Of a DNA stretch of 10,535 nt, positions 1 through 6,941 are shown piece after piece. How positions within the stretch are numbered: position 1 is the first letter of the stretch; the number at the start of each line of letters is the position of its first letter. Below the pieces are notes generated by a model. That model was not told the origin of the DNA. It made no database searches and was given only the letters and a program-made list of their open reading frames with translations. The DNA comes from Klebsiella pneumoniae (lineage in GTDB: Bacteria > Pseudomonadota > Gammaproteobacteria > Ga0077536): positions 1 through 10,535 of the forward strand of contig CAMCBY010000105.1 of NCBI GenBank assembly GCA_945873015.1. Direction: 5' to 3'. The position numbers and the translations under genes are program-made.

Positions 1-88
1 CTGGATGGTTTCCAACGTAAGCACAAGTGTTGATCCCGGCCGCGAGTCCAATAGAATCACTTTGGAGGTAGGAAATCCCGTCGTGACT
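1..88 (-). pseudogene. Rhs core-end remnant: start of an orphan Rhs tip cassette, continues off the left edge
   Basis: Read on the minus strand, the frame that opens after the TGA at 91-89 gives YLQSDSIGLAAGINT (about 70-26) and then CAYVGNHP up to the edge. This is the conserved end of an Rhs core; the usual form is YLQSDPIGLAGGINTYAYVGNNP. No start codon is visible before the motif, so it cannot be an independent full-length gene. The homology begins around 79 and overlaps the last codons of the upstream membrane-protein gene in a different frame. The same signature occurs at the end of the large rhs gene. From GGGATCAA onward the two DNA copies differ at 10 of 37 positions by hand alignment, so this is not a recent duplication. 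Orphan fragments of this type, followed by another toxin tip and immunity gene, are well known downstream of rhs genes. That a second toxin lies off the window is an inference. Confidence 0.8.
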
Positions 89-476
89 TCATCAAGCTAC
101 GCCGCGCAATATGCATCACAGCCAATAGTGCGAGAAATACCGCGAGAATAGAGATATCTGGACTTCTCACGACTCCTAGAAGTTTCAGAACGACTCCGGC
201 CAAAAGCACTAACCATTCGAAATTAAAAACAATTTCACGGACCCTGTCGTGCTTGAACAATTGTGTTGGACCACTGACGTAAACAACGTGAACGCAAATA
301 GAAAGTACCAAACCCCATAACGTGTACTCTCCGCCGTTCAGCGCGCCGCCAGACCACAGGAACCCCAATAATATCGCGGGGATCAGTAGCGCGAAAATTC
401 CCCGCACAGCAGTGAGAATGTTACTTGTCACATCCGCCACAACCGCCTGCCTTCTGCGCTTCGATATAAGCATCAT
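57..476 (-). CDS. Small four-helix membrane protein, putative immunity protein for the Rhs PLA2-like tip
   Basis: I do not recognise a named family. The protein has a basic N-terminus (SKRRRQ) and four hydrophobic stretches. Counted from the TTG at 497 these lie at about residues 33-50, 59-76, 92-110 and 114-130, so it should sit in the inner membrane. It starts inside the toxin reading frame (toxin stop at 423-421) and follows it directly, which is the usual place of an Rhs immunity gene. A membrane location would suit protection against a phospholipase acting from the periplasmic side; this role is inferred from position alone. The start is uncertain. ATG at 476 or 473 has no clear ribosome binding site, GTG at 440 has a short AGG about 5 bases upstream, and TTG at 497 and GTG at 431 are also possible. 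Base composition is clearly lower in GC than the rest of the window. The last codons overlap an Rhs core remnant in another frame. Confidence 0.65.
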   Translation of the reverse strand: MMLISKRRRQAVVADVTSNILTAVRGIFALLIPAILLGFLWSGGALNGGEYTLWGLVLSICVHVVYVSGPTQLFKHDRVREIVFNFEWLVLLAGVVLKLLGVVRSPDISILAVFLALLAVMHIARRSLMKSRRDFLPPK

Positions 477-807
477 CCGCGAACTGCCAAACCGCAAAGT
501 AGTAATACATATTTCCCGACGCTTTCAGAAACTCCCAATCGCACTGCTCTTTTGACTGCCCACAGGTTGCATAGCATTTGTCGTGTGCCGCACAGGCGCT
601 CCTCCATATGCCATCTGGGATCCAAGATGCGCCAATCGGGTCTTGAGATGGTCCGCAGACCAGACCGAACGGCCCCTTGAGCGGGTCATAAGGGCCTGGC
701 TTGTATCGGGAGGCACCGTTTGCACCTTGTCCCATAAGCCCGAAAGGATCTACGCGGAGAACCGGATTGTTCCCGACATAGGCGTAGGTATTGATCCCTC
801 CCCCCAA
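421..807 (-). CDS. Rhs C-terminal tip: end of core plus phospholipase A2-like toxin domain, out of frame with the main rhs gene
   Basis: This segment holds the missing end of the rhs gene. Numbered from the TTG at 807, residues 5-23 (INTYAYVGNNP, then VDPFG) complete the Rhs core-end signature, after which sequence unrelated to Rhs begins. Residues 72-79 read CAAHDKCY, the active-site signature of the phospholipase A2 superfamily, with His75 as probable catalytic base. CG at 51-52 may belong to the calcium loop. C82, C88 and D89 (CD-x2-F) fit the second helix of that fold. There are seven cysteines after the core end, including a GGCGGC tail, so the domain is probably disulfide-bonded and active outside the cytoplasm. 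The expected action is release of fatty acids from membrane phospholipids of a target cell; this is a family-based inference. As the sequence stands, the tip is not reached from the rhs start. The TTG at 807 is only where the open frame begins and is unlikely to be a true start. Confidence 0.75.
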   Translation of the reverse strand: MGGGINTYAYVGNNPVLRVDPFGLMGQGANGASRYKPGPYDPLKGPFGLVCGPSQDPIGASWIPDGIWRSACAAHDKCYATCGQSKEQCDWEFLKASGNMYYYFAVWQFADDAYIEAQKAGGCGGCDK

Positions 808-3800
808 TCAAGCCTATCGGATCACTTTCAACATACCTCCCGGTCCTCCCGTCATAATCCCGAAACCCATTACTGCGAAACGGCGTTTCCATTACCTGCC
901 CCGGAAATGCGCCGCCGATGACGGGGTTCTCGTGTACGCCATCGCCATCGGGGTCATCGACTGCGACGGCGTCCATGCCGAAGGCATCGCCGGGCTTAAA
1001 GGCCCAGGTCAGGGCGCCGTTTCTTCCTGTCATGTACATGGCCTGATTCAGATGATTGACGTGGATGTAGTTGATGCGGGGTGTGGCCTGCGCGGGTGAG
1101 GTCACCACCTCGGCCACGGGCCGGCCGTTTAACCAGACATAGTCCTGGTAAGTGACGACGCCATTGCGAGAGATATTGATAGCACTCAAGAGTTCGCCGC
1201 CCTCGCCATAGAGATAGACGGTCGGTTGGCGACCGTTGGTCAAGGTGGCTCGCACAGTCCGCTGACCGAGGCCGTTGTATGCCGATTCTGTGATGCTAGT
1301 AGTCGGCCCGAGGCTGGTCCTGTGTAATCTTCCGGCCTCGTTATAAATCAGCCGAAGATCGGTTAAGGCCTGCGCGGCGCTTAATGGATCGTTATTGATG
1401 GGGATCACCCAGCGCCGCTGATTACCTGCGGCATCGTAATCATCGGCGCGCTGGTTGGCACCGTGAACGCGATTCGAGACGGACTCCACATGCAACTGGT
1501 CTCGACGCAGCGGTGTCCCTGCCAAGCTGGACTGCTGATAGTCATAACGATTGCCATTGGCGTCGTAGGAGTAGCGCCGGGCCGTGGCGAGCAACGAACT
1601 GTCTTCAAATGTGAGCCGGCCTGTCGCGTCATAGTCGTAGTTGCGGATGTCGCTTTTCAGAATACCTTGGTCGACGACACCCCCATCGGCGCGCAGCAGA
1701 TTGTCGGCGCCGTCGTAGCGCGAATAACGGTAACTGGGTAAGCGCGGGTCGGAATTGTTTATCGCTGACGGCCGCCCGGACTCGTCAAACGAACGCGTTT
1801 CGGCGAGACCGTTGCCGAAACGCAGGCTGGCGAGGCCACCTAGCGCGTGATAACGGATATCGGTGGTGAGAGGTGTCTCGCTGATACCACGGCGCGCCGT
1901 CATGGTCGATATGCGCCCCGCGGCGTCGCGTTCGAATTCCACCACCAGGCCGCTGGCGTAGGTGACGCGCCGGGGTCGATCGGCAGCATCGTAGTCGTAG
2001 CCTAGGGCGTAACTACCATCGCGGCTGACGGTCTCGCGCCGCCGCACGTTGCCGCGTGCGTCATAGTGGAAGTGGATCACGCCGCTGCCGTCACTGAGGG
2101 TGGTCAGGCGCCCCACGCCGTGGCGTGCAGCATCCCCTTCGTCATAGTCATAAACGACATCCGGGTCGGTTGGATAATCAATGCGGCGCAGGCGATTGAG
2201 GGGGTCGTATTGATAGCCGATAACGATGTCGACGCCCGCCTTCTGCTGATAAACATGGCGGACCCGATTACCCGCCAGGTCGTATTCGCTGCGACTGCTG
2301 CCCGCATCGGGGCTATCGGTGCCGAGCAGATTGCCGAACCCATCGCGACGATAACGCGTGACGAGCCCGCGAGGATCGGTAATCGAGAGCGGCTGGTCAT
2401 TGTGGTCGTAGTCAACCTGGGTGACGCCACCTGATTGATCAGTGAATGTCTGCTCGCGTCCGAGGCTGTCGTAGGTGCGGCTCGACTTGAGATCGTTACC
2501 GCGCGGATCGAGCACGGTCTGCAAACGTCCGTTCGCGTCATAACGATAACCGGTGGTCTGGCCGGCACCGCCGAGCAGTTGTTCGAGCTGGTTGTGGCGG
2601 TTGTAGACGCGGCTCACACCCGTGACCTGCTTGCCCTCGTTATCGAGGTGACGCTCGCCGATGCGATTGCCCAAAGCGTCGAGCGTGTACTCCACGGCGT
2701 TGCCACTGCTGTCGGCCACACGCACCAGGCGTTGCGCCGCGTCGTAGACATAACTTTGAGTCGACTGGTCCGGAAAAATCGCCGCCACCAGCAGACCACG
2801 CGCATCGTATTGCATACGCGTCTCGGCGCCCGCCACACTGCGCAAGGTGAGTCGTGCACGCGCGTCATAGGCGTAGCGTGTCTCCACACCGTTGGCATCG
2901 ATTTCAGTCAGCACCCGCCCATCAGCATCGTGGGATGTGTAGCGCGTAATGTGACCGAGCGCATCGGTGATTTGGATGAGATTGCCACTCGCCGGGTCGT
3001 AGTCGTAGTGGCTGATATCGAGCACATCATCGCGCGGCCCGTCGACGCTTTTCAGAAGTCCGTAGCGGGGATCGCTGGTATCGTCTTCACCGAAGAATTG
3101 ATAGCGGGTGCTGCGGGTGGCGCCGCCGGTCAACAGGTCCTCATCGCTGCGCTGTTTGAGCATGCCGCCCCAATACTCATAACTCACACGACGAAGCTCG
3201 TGTCCTGCGCCGTCGGTCATGGTCATGGTTTTGGGCAGCCGCAGGGTCGGCAGCCAGTCCGTGGAGGTGATCCGTTGCTCGGCACCACTGCCTTCGCGCT
3301 TGCGTAACTCGAGGCCGGTCGCGTCGTAGTCGAAGTCTGTAACTTGTCCCAGATGGTCGGTCACCAGGTTGCGATGGCCGTTGCTATCGTAGCTGGTGGC
3401 CGCGAGCGGGCCGGCGCCACAGACAGTGCAATCGCCACCACTGACCGCCGAGATCAGGCCGACGCCGTATTCAACCTGAGTGTTGTAAGTGCGGGTCTGG
3501 CCGGCCGCATCGGTGATGGCGGTGTAGGCGTTCTGATAGTCGAATAACACGCGCTGCGCGCCGCCGGCATGTTCGCTGACGAGGGCCCGACCGCGGTTGT
3601 CGTAGTCCCAATGGGCGAACACGGTGCCGCTCTCGTCGACGATGTCGGTCAGGCCTTTGGGCCAGTCGGCATCTTCGTAGCGGTAGCTGCGCAGCGGATT
3701 GTTGGCGCGACTCGCGATGTCATCGACGCGGTCATCGAGGTCAGGATAGGTAACGCTCAGCAGACGGCCGAGGCGATCGTAGCTGAAGCTGTAGCGACGG

Positions 3801-5152
3801 CCGGCGGGGTCGGTGATTTCGCGCAACCGGCCCTGACTGTCGTGCACGAGGCTCAGGCTACGGCCAAAGCGCCCAGCCACTTCGGTCAATAAGCGCTTGT
3901 TGTTGTAGCGCAGGCGTTCGTGCCGTCCGCTGCGCGGGTCGTAACGGCTCGCAAGCATGAGATGAGCGACGGTGCCGCGGCTGACCCGTCTCGAGACCGC
4001 AAAATCGTAACGCTCGCGCACATCATTGCCGTCAATAAACTCATAGGCGGTGCTGCCCGCTATCAGACTGAATTGACCGACTGTCAGCGGATCACTGCTG
4101 AAACCTGCACTACCGGCGGGACGATTGAACACCAGTTCGCGCCCATCGGGACGCGTCAGTCGTGCCGACTGGTCACCGTTGCGCGCAGTCGTGACGCTCA
4201 AGTTGGCGTGGTAGGAATGGCGCCAGCCGAGACCGATATCCTGATGTTCAGTCAACAGGCTGTTGTAATAACGATCGAAACGCAGTTCGCCGTGCACCGT
4301 GCCGGCATAGTCGCGCTCTTGCTGGTATTTGTTGCCGGTGACGGTGTTGACCGGATTCGAGCCGTTGGCCAGCGCAGGACATTCGCCACCGAGGTTGGCG
4401 CCCTCATTCAGGCCGCCCACCACTTCGCAGCTCTGCGCGCCGCTGCGCCGCCCGAGCAGATCTTCAAACACGCTGCGGCGATCGCTGTCGCACACACCGT
4501 GGCTCGGATCGTATTGGGCGACAAAGGTCGCCACCGCGCGACGATGGAACCATAAGATGTTGCCCTGCTTGCCGCAGCCACTGACGCCCTGGCAATAGAC
4601 CCGCTCACACAAACTATTGATCAAGGGCCCAACGACTCGACCCGGTTCCTTGGCCGGTTCGTAGACCAGCCCTGAGGTCAGTGATATGGCGCCGCCGGAC
4701 GGAAACGCCGCGCCATCGCCGCGCGAGCAGTTACGCGGAAAGGCGCCGAACTGATTGAGCGGCTCGCTATACAGATGCGCATCGATTTCGCCATCGTCAT
4801 CGCTGTCTGCGTCGAATTCGATGGTGGTGCCCGGCAGCGCTTCGGCCAGGCCGGTACTGAACATACGTTGCGCCTTGTCGAGGGGCGGGCCATTGCTCAC
4901 CGCATAAGCGTCGAGAGCGAGAAACGCTTCGCCTGCGGAGCGATAGTGGCCAAGGGTCGTGGCTATCGAGACGGGCGGGGTGTCCTTGCTGGGCACACGC
5001 GCACGCCAGCTTTCGCGCGGCAGCGTATTGCTCGCGTTGGCAGCCGCCAACGGCGGGGCCGACACAGTGGCCGCCAGCAACAGCGTCATGAGATAAGTCC
5101 TCCAGTGCGCGCGCCATAGAAAGGCCACGCACGCAAACGTCCTTGTCTGCAT
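686..5152 (-). CDS. Rhs/YD-repeat polymorphic toxin, N-terminal and core part (frameshifted before the toxin tip)
   Basis: Large secreted Rhs-family protein. Residues 1-38 look like a Sec signal peptide: Arg at 4, 14 and 18, a hydrophobic stretch at about 20-36, and AAANA near the cleavage site. Residues 116-124 (DSDDDGEID) resemble a calcium-binding EF-hand loop. The region up to about 260 is cysteine-containing and unrecognised. From about residue 264 (NPVNTVTGNKYQQERDY) a DUF6531-type entry begins, followed by many YD repeats that build the Rhs shell, then GRYVESDPIGL near residue 1446. At G1450-G1451 the frame is lost: the 36 or so residues after it resemble nothing in Rhs proteins, whereas the other frame continues the signature and carries the toxin. 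With one G removed, the gene would span 5152 to 421 and encode 1576 residues. There is no PAAR or VgrG-like domain in the N-terminus. The start at 5152 has GAGGGA 7 bases upstream. The in-frame ATG at 5089 has GGAGG 9 bases upstream but would lose all signal-peptide charges. Confidence 0.9.
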   Translation of the reverse strand: MQTRTFACVAFLWRAHWRTYLMTLLLAATVSAPPLAAANASNTLPRESWRARVPSKDTPPVSIATTLGHYRSAGEAFLALDAYAVSNGPPLDKAQRMFSTGLAEALPGTTIEFDADSDDDGEIDAHLYSEPLNQFGAFPRNCSRGDGAAFPSGGAISLTSGLVYEPAKEPGRVVGPLINSLCERVYCQGVSGCGKQGNILWFHRRAVATFVAQYDPSHGVCDSDRRSVFEDLLGRRSGAQSCEVVGGLNEGANLGGECPALANGSNPVNTVTGNKYQQERDYAGTVHGELRFDRYYNSLLTEHQDIGLGWRHSYHANLSVTTARNGDQSARLTRPDGRELVFNRPAGSAGFSSDPLTVGQFSLIAGSTAYEFIDGNDVRERYDFAVSRRVSRGTVAHLMLASRYDPRSGRHERLRYNNKRLLTEVAGRFGRSLSLVHDSQGRLREITDPAGRRYSFSYDRLGRLLSVTYPDLDDRVDDIASRANNPLRSYRYEDADWPKGLTDIVDESGTVFAHWDYDNRGRALVSEHAGGAQRVLFDYQNAYTAITDAAGQTRTYNTQVEYGVGLISAVSGGDCTVCGAGPLAATSYDSNGHRNLVTDHLGQVTDFDYDATGLELRKREGSGAEQRITSTDWLPTLRLPKTMTMTDGAGHELRRVSYEYWGGMLKQRSDEDLLTGGATRSTRYQFFGEDDTSDPRYGLLKSVDGPRDDVLDISHYDYDPASGNLIQITDALGHITRYTSHDADGRVLTEIDANGVETRYAYDARARLTLRSVAGAETRMQYDARGLLVAAIFPDQSTQSYVYDAAQRLVRVADSSGNAVEYTLDALGNRIGERHLDNEGKQVTGVSRVYNRHNQLEQLLGGAGQTTGYRYDANGRLQTVLDPRGNDLKSSRTYDSLGREQTFTDQSGGVTQVDYDHNDQPLSITDPRGLVTRYRRDGFGNLLGTDSPDAGSSRSEYDLAGNRVRHVYQQKAGVDIVIGYQYDPLNRLRRIDYPTDPDVVYDYDEGDAARHGVGRLTTLSDGSGVIHFHYDARGNVRRRETVSRDGSYALGYDYDAADRPRRVTYASGLVVEFERDAAGRISTMTARRGISETPLTTDIRYHALGGLASLRFGNGLAETRSFDESGRPSAINNSDPRLPSYRYSRYDGADNLLRADGGVVDQGILKSDIRNYDYDATGRLTFEDSSLLATARRYSYDANGNRYDYQQSSLAGTPLRRDQLHVESVSNRVHGANQRADDYDAAGNQRRWVIPINNDPLSAAQALTDLRLIYNEAGRLHRTSLGPTTSITESAYNGLGQRTVRATLTNGRQPTVYLYGEGGELLSAINISRNGVVTYQDYVWLNGRPVAEVVTSPAQATPRINYIHVNHLNQAMYMTGRNGALTWAFKPGDAFGMDAVAVDDPDGDGVHENPVIGGAFPGQVMETPFRSNGFRDYDGRTGRYVESDPIGLIGGRDQYLRLCREQSGSPRRSFRAYGTRCKRCLPIQARPL
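800..805 (-). other. Six-G homopolymer at the Rhs core/toxin frame break
   Basis: Six C on the plus strand (six G in the coding sense) lie exactly where the frame changes from the ESDPIGL half of the core-end signature to the GINTYAYVGNNP half. With five G the reading is DPIGL-IGGG-INTYAYVG, matching the family consensus, and the whole gene becomes 4731 bases, a multiple of three. Candidates are a real inactivating insertion, phase variation by strand slippage, transcriptional slippage, a +1 ribosomal shift, or a sequencing error in a homopolymer. The sequence alone cannot choose between them. Confidence 0.75.
840..3835 (-). repeat. YD-repeat (Rhs repeat) region within the rhs gene
   Basis: The encoded protein shows recurring units of roughly 20 residues of the form YDxxGR followed by a short strand, for example YDRLGRL, YDAQGRL-like and YDANGRLQTV. 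They run from about residue 440 to residue 1438. On DNA this appears as the many GTCGTA/GTCATA words (reverse of TAC/TAT-GAC) spaced along the plus strand. YD repeats form the beta-cocoon that encloses the toxin tip in Rhs and Tc toxins. A Cys-x2-Cys pair (DCTVCG, around 3420-3437) interrupts the repeats early in the barrel. Confidence 0.85.
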
Positions 5153-5159
5153 CGATCGG

Positions 5160-5165
5160 TCCCTC
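5160..5165 (-). promoter_or_regulatory. Ribosome binding site of the rhs gene (upstream start)
   Basis: GAGGGA on the minus strand lies 7 bases before the ATG at 5152. A second good site, GGAGG at 5103-5099, lies 9 bases before the in-frame ATG at 5089, so initiation at either is possible. The upstream start is preferred because only it supplies basic residues before the hydrophobic part of the signal peptide. Confidence 0.5.
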
Positions 5166-5389
5166 GATCTTGAAACTGCTCAATCCTGCGGCGCCATGTG
5201 CACCGCAGTGCCGGGCGCCCGCCCAGGGCATCAGAGTCGACATTCCTTGCCGACCCGCTGCGGCCATGCTCCATGCACGGCAACAGTCGCTGTCGAGGTT
5301 AGACCTTAGCGGGACTGACTACATGCGGCGATGCCGCCGATTGACGAGGTCGTAGATGGGATATTTTCCTGAGCAATGCTGCGCGCGTC

Positions 5390-6478
5390 TCAAGGCGTCA
5401 ATTGCGCCGTCTCGAGCGCCGGCGCCAGCCCATAGGCGCGCGCGCGCTTGTCGGCCTCAACTTTGTGCGCGGCGCTCAAGGTCGGTTCGATGTCAGCCAG
5501 GTTGGCACTGGCAAGACTCTGGCCGCGGCTCGCAGCAACGCGGAACAGCGCACAGGCTTCGATAGAATCCTTGCCGACGCCGCGGCCGACCGCATAGAGA
5601 TAGCCAAGATTCAAGGCCGCCTCGGCACTACCTTGTGCCACCGCCTGGCGATACCACTGCACCGCGCGCGGCACATCTTGTGGCCAGTTGACGCCGGCCT
5701 CGTAGAGCATCGCAAGGCTCATCTGCGCCGCCAGCGAGCCGCCTTCAGCGGCGCGTTCGTACAACACCCGCGCCATGTCGAGATTTGCACCGATGCCCTG
5801 GCCGAGACGATACAGGCGCGCGAGATTGTAGGTGGCGGGCAGATAGCCGAGCGCAGAGGCGCGCTGGTAGGCGGATACCGCCTCGCTCCAGGATTGCTCG
5901 CGGCCACGGCCGCGCTCGTACATGCGGGCAATCGCAAAAACAGCCTCCTCGGCGTTTTGCTCAGCGGCGCGCCGAAACCAGCCATAAGCGTCGTTATCGC
6001 TGCGGATCACGCCGCGCCCGTGGTAGTACATGCGGCCGAGTTGCAGTTGCGCCTCGACATCGCCGTGTTCGGCATAACCCTGCATACGCGTAACCGCTTC
6101 GTCCATGCCCTGCAGGGCGGCACGGCCAAACCAGCGCCGCGCCTCGGCCTTGTCAGGTTTGTTCTGCGAGCGTTGGTCGAAGGCCTGCGCAAGGCGCAGT
6201 TGTGCGGGGCCGTAATTGAGTTCAGCGCTCTTGTGGTACCAGTCCAGCGCCTGGGCGGCATCGCGCGGCGCTCCCTCGCCGCGTTCATGCATGCCGGCCA
6301 GCATGAACTGCGCGCGCGGCTCGCCTTGCGCGGCGAGCCGGGCAAAACTGTTGAGTGCCTGATCGCGGTCACCGTCTGCATAGGCGTGTTTGGCGTCTTC
6401 ATAGTCGCCCGCCCACAGCATCGGCGCCGCCAACACCAGTACAATCGCCAACCACCCATTCAAGACCGCACATTTCAT
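5390..6478 (-). CDS. Exported Sel1-repeat (tetratricopeptide-like) protein
   Basis: The first 23 or so residues form a Sec signal peptide (MKCAVLNGWLAIVLVLAAP, then MLWA before GDYEDA), so the protein should be periplasmic. The remainder is a chain of about seven to eight Sel1 units of 36 residues. The recurring pattern is A-x-LA-x-MY-x2-G-x-G, then a basic/acidic linker, then A-x2-WY-x2-AA-x2-G. Clear examples are LGRMYYHGRGV, IARMYERGRGR, LARLYRLGQGI and LGYLYAVGRGV. Such solenoids bind other proteins; the partner cannot be told from sequence and no catalytic domain is attached. The start chosen is ATG at 6478; a TTG at 6487 is in frame but adds only three residues. Neither has a strong ribosome binding site. 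The gene diverges from the VanZ-like gene across 63 bases and has the same orientation as rhs, but a 237-base gap between them makes co-transcription uncertain. Confidence 0.88.
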   Translation of the reverse strand: MKCAVLNGWLAIVLVLAAPMLWAGDYEDAKHAYADGDRDQALNSFARLAAQGEPRAQFMLAGMHERGEGAPRDAAQALDWYHKSAELNYGPAQLRLAQAFDQRSQNKPDKAEARRWFGRAALQGMDEAVTRMQGYAEHGDVEAQLQLGRMYYHGRGVIRSDNDAYGWFRRAAEQNAEEAVFAIARMYERGRGREQSWSEAVSAYQRASALGYLPATYNLARLYRLGQGIGANLDMARVLYERAAEGGSLAAQMSLAMLYEAGVNWPQDVPRAVQWYRQAVAQGSAEAALNLGYLYAVGRGVGKDSIEACALFRVAASRGQSLASANLADIEPTLSAAHKVEADKRARAYGLAPALETAQLTP

Positions 6479-6541
6479 GTCCAGCAATAGCGGCCGCGCC
6501 CATCCCGCGCTGCACTCCAGCGCCTCCGGTCAACGCCCGTG

Positions 6542-6928
6542 ATGGCACAACTGCTCGACTGCCTGCCGCCGCGAACGTGGCGGCTGCTGGCCTGGCTGGG
6601 CGTGGCACTGGTGCTGGCGCTGTCGTTGTTGACCGTGCCGGTGCCTGCTTCGATGGAATTCTGGAGCGCGGACAAGCTGGTGCATGCCGGCATGTATGGC
6701 AGCCTCATGTTGAGCTTCGGCCGCGGCTATCGACGCACCCGTTGGCTGTCGATTGCCCTTGCGCTCGGCGCCCTCGGCCTCGGCATCGAGGGCCTGCAAA
6801 GCCTCACACCGAACCGCAGCGCGTCACTGCTGGACGAAATCGCCAACCTCAGCGGCATCTCGATTATGCTTGCTCTGCTGCGGTCGACAGCCCTTGGTGG
6901 CGCGCCGGTATGCACCCAGACACCGTAG
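6542..6928 (+). CDS. VanZ-like family membrane protein
   Basis: 128 residues with hydrophobic stretches at about 14-33, 46-60, 68-85 and 100-114, hence an inner-membrane protein. It carries the conserved pattern of the VanZ-like family: DK-x2-H-x3-Y-x2-L at 44-55 (D44, K45, H48, Y52), then E83, Q86, P90, R92 and D98, N102, G105. VanZ itself gives low-level teicoplanin resistance in enterococci. The many short proteobacterial homologues have no firmly known function, and resistance should not be assumed here. The ATG at 6542 directly follows a GTG at 6539, and either could be used; no clear ribosome binding site is visible. It is the first gene of the plus-strand run, and the next gene starts 13 bases after its stop. 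Confidence 0.85.
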   Translation: MAQLLDCLPPRTWRLLAWLGVALVLALSLLTVPVPASMEFWSADKLVHAGMYGSLMLSFGRGYRRTRWLSIALALGALGLGIEGLQSLTPNRSASLLDEIANLSGISIMLALLRSTALGGAPVCTQTP

Positions 6929-6941
6929 CGTGAAGCCGCCC

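Noticed and set aside
2435..3307. 290-codon plus-strand open frame inside the rhs gene, with several others nearby
   Set aside because: It is antisense to the YD repeats. Its Val/Ile/Ala-rich translation is the mirror of repeated TAC-GAC and related codons, and it carries no family features.
5325..5337. GCGGC-GAT-GCCGC inverted repeat in the gap between the Sel1 and rhs genes, considered as a terminator
   Set aside because: The stem is only 5 bp and no T-run follows on either strand. Short GC palindromes are expected by chance here.
5153..5389. 237-base gap upstream of rhs, searched for a promoter
   Set aside because: No pair of -35/-10 boxes with good spacing stands out on the minus strand. 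A promoter probably exists but cannot be placed by eye.
5402..6490. 362-codon open frame on the plus strand, almost fully antisense to the Sel1-repeat gene
   Set aside because: The minus strand has unmistakable Sel1 repeats and a signal peptide. The plus-strand product is low-complexity Ala/Arg-rich with no recognisable motif, as expected from a GC-rich antisense frame.
6753..6941. Upstream extension of the CoA-transferase frame by 63 codons
   Set aside because: It overlaps the VanZ-like gene in another frame. The extension is Ser/Arg/Cys-rich, and family homology begins after the ATG at 6942.
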